Positions 56,586-64,000 of a stretch of 64,000 nt of DNA are shown here, one piece after another. Under the pieces are notes generated by a model that worked only from the letters and a program-made list of their open reading frames with translations, did not search any database and had not been told where the DNA came from. Position numbers and translations under genes: made by a program. The first letter of the stretch is position 1, and every line of letters starts with the position of its first letter. The stretch is from Melanocharis versteri (lineage: Eukaryota; Chordata; Aves; Passeriformes; Melanocharitidae), in NCBI GenBank assembly GCA_013397845.1, contig VZTG01004619.1:310001-374000 (forward strand). The letters run 5' to 3'.

Positions 56586-59519
56586 AACACCTATATCCCC
56601 TTTTCAAAATTATTCGAGTATTCCCACTAATGGCCTCCTATGTGGGTTCATGCCCTAAAGGTGAAGTATGCTTTCTTTATAACTGTTTTAAAAGAACGGA
56701 ATTTTAAAACTGACTCCATATAGCAGTCACTGATACAGTACATGTGCTGTTTTGACCACCATAAAAGATATAGGACCTAGCATCTTCATGCTTTTTATGA
56801 AGCCCTCTTATGAAAACTAAGTTTATGTATTTTTAATAGTAATTTCTGCTTTATTTAAAAGTAAGGAGCAATGGGATTTATAAGATTAGGCAATCAAGGT
56901 TTTAAGTAGTGTTTAGACGTTATTATTTTTTAGGCTAGGTACCATTTGTGAAATTAAATTTTTAATAACCTTTCAGATATTTAGCCTTAGGGAAATAATT
57001 TCCTTAACAGTAGTTCAAAGGTTTTATGTCACAGTAAAGGCTTTGAAATATGATGTGATCCCTTTCATTCCAGAAAGTTAGCTTTAAAAGAAACCAAACA
57101 AAGTAAAAATGTTAATGAGGAAAAGGTATGCAGTCCAGCTCCAAAACAAGACAGGTGGATGGGGAAACAAACTCTGTTATCAAAATGCTTTTGTAAGATT
57201 TCATCCTGTGTTTTCTAAACACAGTAGCAGCTCCCAAATCTTCACAATCAGGCTTCCAAGATTTAAATTTTGAAAATGTCAGAAGGGGCAGTAACTCTGA
57301 ACTTCCTCGCCAAGTGAAAGCTAGACAAATGTTTGACACTGGGAACATTCTCCCTTGCCTCCATTCCATGGCTGATGTCTAGCCCAGATCTACTGAAGTG
57401 GAAATGGAATATGGAAATAAACCGACCTATTAGATAGAGAAGGACTTTTAAAAGGTTATATCCCATCCACAGTGTTTGTCTGAACCTAAGCCTCTGCCTA
57501 ATACAAGTTTTTTCAGAGATTTATTTCATCAAATTTCAGCAGATGTACATTTGGCGATGGTCAGTCTGGGTTTCAAATGCTGCCTTCATTTCTCAGGATA
57601 AGGTCACTGCCATTTATGAGAGTAGGAGACTTTCTTCTAATGTCAGAGAGAGCAGAAACCCTTTTCCAGGAAGTTGCTGAACCACTTGGATTAAAAGTAT
57701 CTGTAGGAGTATTCATTCTTTGTCAATTATTGATGTCCTTTTGTTCACCCAAAAGAGAAAAATAGTCTCACTAATTAAAGTTTTCTCATGTTGCAAATAA
57801 ATGAGAACAGACTTTTGAAAGATTTATCTGGCAGTTCCTTTAATAGCTTCCAGCTGACCTATAAACACTTAAACAGTTTATTCCAAAGCTGATCTGCTTT
57901 CCTGAATGGCACAAAATAGGCTTCAGCTATCATGATACTGCTCACATTTTTGTGAATAGGTTGGATGATAGCATATTGTCAAAAACAATAACAATGATAT
58001 AAAATGATAATAACAAAAACCCACATCTACCTATTTCAAGCAGAGTTGATTGCTGAAATATTAAATTCATGCTCATCAAGAAACCAGAAAACATTAACTA
58101 TCCTTCATATTTTCCTATATAGACTATTATATAATTTTAGTAATAATTCTGTCAAAAACTTTGATGGAGATTTCACAGCACTCATGGCAGTGGCGGTGGG
58201 TATACTCCAAAAGCCAGTATACTGCTGTTTACTTTCAAGGTTTATGTATAGTCTCTTTTCTTCTATTCTCTTTCTAAATTGCAAATATCTGACTCCAATA
58301 TGGATTATCCGCAAATCTGTTTTTACAAGAGCAGGAGGAAAGTTTGAAAAACAAGTGTAAATTCTGGAGACTGCTACCTGTCTTCTTCACTTGGACTGCT
58401 AAGACAAGTTATTTAAATAGTTCTAAATAAATTAAAGATTTCAATGCCTATTTGGAGCTAAAACCAGTAGACAAATAAATAGTTAAATATGGAAAGAAGA
58501 GTCCAAGGAAAAGGAAAAGAAATCAGGTTGGTCAGTTGGATTCATATTGTTCCCCCGAAAGCATTGCATAACCAAAGATTAACAAAAAAAAATACTAAAA
58601 GTATATTAATAGCAAGCTAGAACATTGTGTAATATTGAAGAAATTATTATATTTTGCTATTTACTGTTTAAAGTTTTATAAGTTAAATAGAATTTTATTT
58701 CAGTTGAGTTGGTCTACTCTGTCATCAAACCCAAGGTATAAATAATAAATTTGGCCTATGGGCCAAATAAACAGGCGGAATCTACAAACAAACCAATAAA
58801 ATTCTGCTTTTCCTGCATACTGGATGAAATACCACTAGAAAGAGTAAAAATATTTGCAATTCGTTTTCCATATTCAAATAGCTTGAGATTCCTTTACCAA
58901 AACCAAAACAAAACAAAAAAACAGACAAACAATCAAACAAACAAACAAACAAACAAACAAACAAAAACCCCACCAAAACATCTTTTGATGCTTTGTGGTT
59001 TTGCTTGTTTGTTGGTGGGGTGGTTTTTTCCTAATCCCTGGACATCAAATAACCAAGGAGAGGAAGAGTAAGAGAAAGAAAAAAGGAGACTACAAAACCT
59101 AGAGAGGTGAAGACAAACCAATTTCACCTCTTTTGAAATCAGAAGTAATGGTATGTGTTCCTATCCATAATTCGGAAACACTCTGTTTAAATTCCATATT
59201 ATTTCTGTGGAAAAATATTTTCCATTGAAAAGCAAGGCTGACAATTTCTTTTCATTGTAACTTTCCTGTTCTTTTCTGAAAAAGTTATTTTCAAAGACAT
59301 GCTAGAAACAACGCAAGACTTCAGGTTCTCTTTCTTTTCGGCATAATTATTCCTATGACAATTACAAGGAAAAAAAAAGAGAGAGAGAAAATCAAAGCCA
59401 ATTAAATATCTGGTTTACTAGCAAAACAAAAGTGAAAATAGATTTTCAATGCAAACTTTTCTTCATGGAACATTATCAGTAATTTTTTCAGCTTTCTATT
59501 AGAGAAAGCTTTTTTCATC
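56586..59519. other. Unique AT-rich non-coding DNA
   Basis: No gene is supported. An open frame of 118 codons (58004-58360, plus) has no domain and is matched by a frame on the other strand. An A/C-rich simple repeat is at 58897-58980. Confidence 0.6.
58897..59030. repeat. (AAAC)n microsatellite with adjoining inverted repeat
   Basis: AAAC units run from about 58934 to 58965 inside an A/C-rich stretch. The end, 'aaaaaccccaccaaaacatc', is followed by 'gatgctttgtggttttgc' and 'ttggtggggtggtttttt', which are approximate reverse complements of it. The whole can fold into an imperfect hairpin. Confidence 0.8.
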
Positions 59520-59875
59520 CTGTTTACCCTCCTGGGTGTCTTCCAGATGGAAACAAGTGGGACAATCAATAAATGAGGCTGCTCAGCATGGTTGCCAGAT
59601 TTTAAATATTAAAATCCCGGCCCAGGGAGGGCAATCATGCATGCACATGTAAGTGCACATGAATAAGTAGGTCCAATGTCTCAGAGGTAACCCAAGCAAA
59701 CTAGTGCTGTTTCATGCTTGAACGTTACCCAGCACACCTGGCATTGGATCCAGTGCATATTTGTGATGTATCCACAAGTCTGCTAAAGTCACTTTTGTGG
59801 CTGACATCACTCAGCCTCTTGTATAGACATAAATTAACTTTCTGCGATTGCAGCTGGTTGCTGTAAAAAAAAACA
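59520..59875. other. Candidate conserved non-coding element
   Basis: A complex, repeat-free block with 'gacaatcaataaatgaggct', a palindromic AT core 'ttttaaatattaaaat', 'catgcatgcacatgtaag' and 'ttgtggctgacatcactcag'. The first part contains a HOX/PBX-like ATCAATAA and the last part a TGACATCA motif. The regulatory reading is inference. Confidence 0.35.
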
Positions 59876-61351
59876 GGGAAGAATTTATGTAGGCAAAGCA
59901 CAGCAAGTGTGGGATTTGACTGTATAAAACAGGATAGTCAGATCTCATTAAGAGTTTTGGCAGCTCTTCCATTCATCTTTCTGCTAGTAAGCTTCATCTG
60001 ATATGGAGGCCATAAGCAACTGATTAAGAGCTTGCTTTCTCATACCAATATTCCACTAAAAATATCTCTGAGGTTCTATTTTATGTTAAAGGAGAAATTA
60101 CAAGATATCTTGCGTAAGTCAACGACACTCATATGAGTTTTGGAGCAGGAAAAAACCCAACGCCTGAAGACAAGCCAAATTGTGATCTCAGAGGACTCTG
60201 TGTCAAGCTTAATGGCTTCTCTGGAATAACCTCAAGTTTATGTGAGAGTCACATAGATCAGAATTTCATATTAGATCTGACATTTTTCAGCACAAAATCA
60301 TCCAAGAAGAAAAAGAAAAATATTCATTTTGATCAATCCACACACAAACGTAAACTATATTGTTATTTTACAAGCCCATCTCAGCTCTGCATCCTCTTTT
60401 GCAAGGACATAGGGGAGGATGGGTTGGATAATTTGCTCCAGTATTGAATGGCTTGAGCACGCAAAACAAAATGACATAGATGCACTTCTTCCTAAAATCC
60501 TTTCATTCTGTTTCACATGATTATGTTTTAAAAATGAAGTAAATAAACAGCTAAAGAAGTGTTCCTGACTCAGTGATATTAAACGAATTCAATTATTTTG
60601 CCTACTATATTTTGGGTAAAGCAATAAAAACAAGAACATAAAACAGACACACCCCACCAAGGCTATGACATGTAGTCACTCAGCATCCTGCTATTAGTCA
60701 TTCTAACTACAAGCAATCTACCAGCACAGATTGCAATAATGGTGTTTTTTCCCCAGCACAGATGTTCATGTTTCCCTGATCATCTTACAAAAGGGTAAGA
60801 TTGTCTGCAAAGGTCAGGTCCATCTCTTTTTCTAGCATGGATACTGTGATGCTTTGACTATTCAGCACAGAATTTAGACTGTCACCTGATCTTAAGAAAA
60901 ATGTGTATTTGCTCCTCCACTGCTGCATGATAATGGCTTTTACTGTACCCAGGATCACAGCATGGTCACCATTTCACCTCATTACTTTCTAAGGCATTTG
61001 AAAAGATACTCCAGGCTCAGAATAGCGCTGTCTAAAACTGTCTCCCTCCTCCGAGGTTAGCTGGCAATTTAAACAATACAATATGAGTGTTGTATATTGA
61101 AAAGAAAGCTAAAACAGTGGTTAGAAGGAGAAGCCAATAGAGGGCTTTTTGAGGTCTCTTAGATTTCCTTGTGTCTTGGTGGCTGACTGCAAGGAATGTA
61201 GATTTGATGGAAAAAATTAGTTAGGGTTTTAACAGTGAGAGATTTCAAAATATGTTCCTGCACTTTGGCCCTGTATCACCTAAGGAACTAAATGGATTTT
61301 TCGCAATTGTCTGAGCAAAGAGTAGTAATATAGTTCATCTTTCCAGTAAAA
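59876..61351. other. Unique AT-rich non-coding DNA
   Basis: No gene is supported. A 104-codon plus-strand frame (60133-60447) contains a Lys run from a short A-rich tract and no domain. Confidence 0.55.
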
Positions 61352-61500
61352 ACACAGAATCATAGAAACGTAGAAGGCTTTGGTTTGGAAGGGACCTTAA
61401 ACATCATCTAGTTCTAACCTCTCTGCCCTGGGCAGCGACACCTTCCATTAGACCAGGTTGATCAGGTCCCCGTCCAGCCTGGCCTTGAACACATCAGTCA
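61352..61500 (-). mobile_element. CR1 LINE 3' tail, minus strand
   Basis: 'acacagaatcatagaaacgt', 'ggtttggaagggaccttaaa', 'catcatctagttctaacctc', 'caccttccattagaccaggt' and 'ccagcctggccttgaacac' are the reversed CR1 end. Similarity fades after about 61500, though a short further part may belong to it. Confidence 0.93.
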
Positions 61501-64000
61501 GCAGACATTATTTCCATTTCTCACTGTGACATGGTGCCTCCACAGTGTCCTTCATCCTCCCTCATTGCTCAGCACCTCAAATTCAGATATTCTGCACTAG
61601 AAATCTGTGTCCCTGGGGATTTGTCTTCAGAATCATCATAAAATATCAACAGATTTCTTTCATATTATTTCCCTGGCCTCATGTAAACTCTGTGAGGTAG
61701 AAGGCAAATGTGAATCCACTTCTATATTTTTCTTGATCCCCCTATTGCTCCCTGCTTATCTCCTCTGGACTTTTAAGAATGAAGATTATAAGCATCAGAT
61801 TCCCTCTGTAACACCTTAGGCCTGAGAATGCAAAGGAAAAATTAGGGAATTATGGTAATGACACATGTTCAGTACTGCTCTGCAATGCAACACATGTCTC
61901 TTGATATAAAATAAAGCAAAAAAATTATTAATTAAAAAAACTTCATGCAATTCATTTCCATGGAGGAAGAAAGGATTAAAGAAACAATGTGACCACAACT
62001 TTACCTGAGACATGGAAATACCACAGAGCAAAACTAAGAAAAACCAAGAAACAGAAAAAAGACAAACAAAAATCTCCAGTTTGACAGATTTCGTTTTTTT
62101 TTTTCCCATAGTAGCAGAGGGGGTTATATCTGCTGGAAAAATATGTATTTTCAGCTTTGCTTCAGTAGCTGTAGCCTTGTCTTTGACAAATTCAAGAAAC
62201 ATAAACCGTGTGGTGACACTGTAAGGGGGAAATTATAGAGCATAAAAAATAGCAATGACATCGAAATGAATATTGTTCATGACTTGCATCAGAGTAGTGA
62301 AGGTGTAAAAAAAGATTATAGATAATCTAGTGCCTGACATTCTTCTCCCTTTGGGATGTCCCCATCACCAGTCACAGTGCAGTGACTTTGTATGAGAATT
62401 TTTAGTAGAATGGTAGAGTCAAAGGGTAGAGTGTTCAAATATAATTATAAGTCAGTTACATATGTTTGCATTCACCCAGCTTGCTTCATCAATGTTCACA
62501 TTAACTTTGTTCACATTAATTGTATTCAAAATGCAGCTTCCTTATTCTTTTTTTTTTAACCTACTCGAAAAGAGCAGAAGTCTTCCTGATATATGAGTCA
62601 CTATTACATACCATCAGACCTCAAAAGACAAAAAATAAGGGTAAAAAAAAGTAATGTAATGTTGCCACTCTTCAGCAACGGATTAATTCCAGACCTCCCA
62701 ATTAACACCATTGTCATTTAAATAAATGACGACTTTTACAAAGGTTTTTTTACTTATTAGCCTTTTGCTCCTTTCAATATTCATTAATAAATTATTGTAT
62801 AAAGTGTGATGGTCACATAAGAGAGTGTGTGGGAAAGCATAACACCAACACAAAACTTATTTAAACAATTAAGCTGCAGGAAATTGGACATTAATCTCCT
62901 TCACAAATATTGTGTATAATAGCACGGATTTCTCTAGCAACATGCATCTGATTTAAAGCATTCGGCTTCATCTGTTATCTTAGAGGTGTCAAACATCCAT
63001 TGGTGAAACTGCTAAAATCTCTTTCTCGAAATAAAACACATCCCCAAATCCCTAGCTGTGACTGTAGGCCTTAGCCAGGGCAGCTAGCCCTTTTCAAACA
63101 CACCTCTAATATTGCTCCATTTGGCTTTGACTTCACCTAGCTTCTTTCTTTGCTATTCCAGCTCCTTATTTTCAACCCTGAATTTTCATTATAACTCTAG
63201 CTCTGGTTATCTATTTAGTGATTGAAGTAATTCAGACTTACTATATTGAACATAATCACTGAATCAAAGATTCTTCTCCTGAGGGAACATCTCTTAATAC
63301 TAGGGCTGCTTGCCCTTCTGGATAATATGGATGCTCTGACTGCAAGGCAGCTCATTCACTATTGTTTTGTTAATATGTATTGATGATGGCTGTGCCTTTA
63401 GTTTGAAAATGCCTGTATTATGACTTTAATTGTTACAGATGATATTTGACAATTTCAAACAAAGTTAAAAATCAGAATATGTTAGGATAAACCCAGAAGG
63501 CTGATCAGAAGCTGAGGTAAGTTTGTCTTTTTCTTTCTTAGTAGGTTAATCTTTAATTTGACAGAGCATTTTGTTTTAACATGTTTAATTCCTCTTAAAA
63601 GAGTTTGACTGCACCAGCATATAGCGCACAAATTACACTAATTAATTTTCTTTCAGTTACAACTAACAAAATCTTACCCATCCTAGATATAAGAAACTAG
63701 CTGGAAGTCCAGACATTGCATTTTGTTATGTGAATTTAATTATTAGTACAGCTAAATACTCCTTTCTATCCTACAACACAGAAACACAATATGTTTTTAG
63801 CCTCAAATCCAAGCTTCTGGTTGTATTTGCACCTCTTTTTTGTCAGTGGTGCATAGGGGATGACTACAGTCCTCAGGAATAAGTTGACAAGTCCAACGCG
63901 AATGACTAAAAGCAAAAGATCAATACTGATCTTCGAGAATTCACAGTACCCGGGATATTACTTCCAGCATAGGTCCTACTTCCAAGAAAAATCTGTTGGC
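61501..64000. other. Unique AT-rich non-coding DNA to the window end
   Basis: No gene is supported. The 128-codon minus-strand frame at 61816-62202 has no domain. T runs occur near 62094-62105 and 62547-62557, and a short imperfect duplication of 'tgttcacattaa' lies near 62493-62521. Confidence 0.6.

Noticed and set aside
58004..58360. 118-codon plus-strand frame
   Set aside because: No domain is seen, a frame on the opposite strand overlaps it, and nothing in the flanks suggests an exon.
61816..62202. 128-codon minus-strand frame with hydrophobic stretches
   Set aside because: The hydrophobicity comes from T/A-rich composition read in this register. No family is recognised, and a frame on the other strand overlaps it.

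Overview
The window is AT-rich nuclear DNA from a vertebrate, almost certainly a bird. The main evidence is a set of CR1 (chicken repeat 1) LINE fragments carrying the diagnostic 3' end, which reads on the minus strand as a run like 'atagaatcatagaatggtt' followed by 'ggaagggaccttaaagatc'. A 583-bp solo LTR with an avian-type consensus (starts TGTGCTGGTTTTGGCTG, ends GGGGTTAAACCAGGACA) supports this. CpG is scarce, long homopolymers and microsatellites are frequent, and single 'n' bases plus one 36-N run show draft-quality assembly.

I find no protein-coding gene I can support and no tRNA, rRNA, CRISPR array or bacterial-style operon. Every open frame is 141 codons or less and lacks a recognisable domain. 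Many are shadows of CR1, of the LTR or of low-complexity tracts. The window is best read as a gene desert or the inside of a very long intron.

Layout. From 0 to 10 kb there are three CR1 fragments (4.97-5.39 kb minus, 5.83-6.02 kb plus, 7.44-7.82 kb minus) and the solo LTR at 9.48-10.06 kb, which has a 5-bp target-site duplication. From 10 to 33 kb most sequence is unique. It holds a CR1 split by an expanded T tract (19.58-20.01 kb), a CR1 tail at 23.4 kb, several A/T-rich microsatellites and some complex stretches with the texture of conserved non-coding elements. From 33 to 46 kb there is a short CR1 tail (33.86 kb), a 290-bp pyrimidine tract with a TTTCTC array (39.0-39.29 kb), an old degraded CR1 body (40.1-41.0 kb) and an enhancer-like stretch (42.1-42.6 kb). 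From 48 to 50 kb the assembly is visibly troubled: a gap in a microsatellite, then two nearly identical 490-bp blocks around a 258-bp contig carrying a GAGAAA array. From 50 to 64 kb there are four CR1 fragments (52.5, 55.3, 56.5 and 61.35 kb) in otherwise unique DNA.

No genes act together here. The points most worth a second look are the apparent contig-overlap duplication at 48.5-49.8 kb, two hexanucleotide arrays of the same motif in opposite orientation about 10 kb apart, the LTR with a CpG-decayed target site, a perfect 11-bp inverted repeat at 35.3 kb, and several candidate regulatory stretches that a multi-bird alignment would confirm or dismiss.
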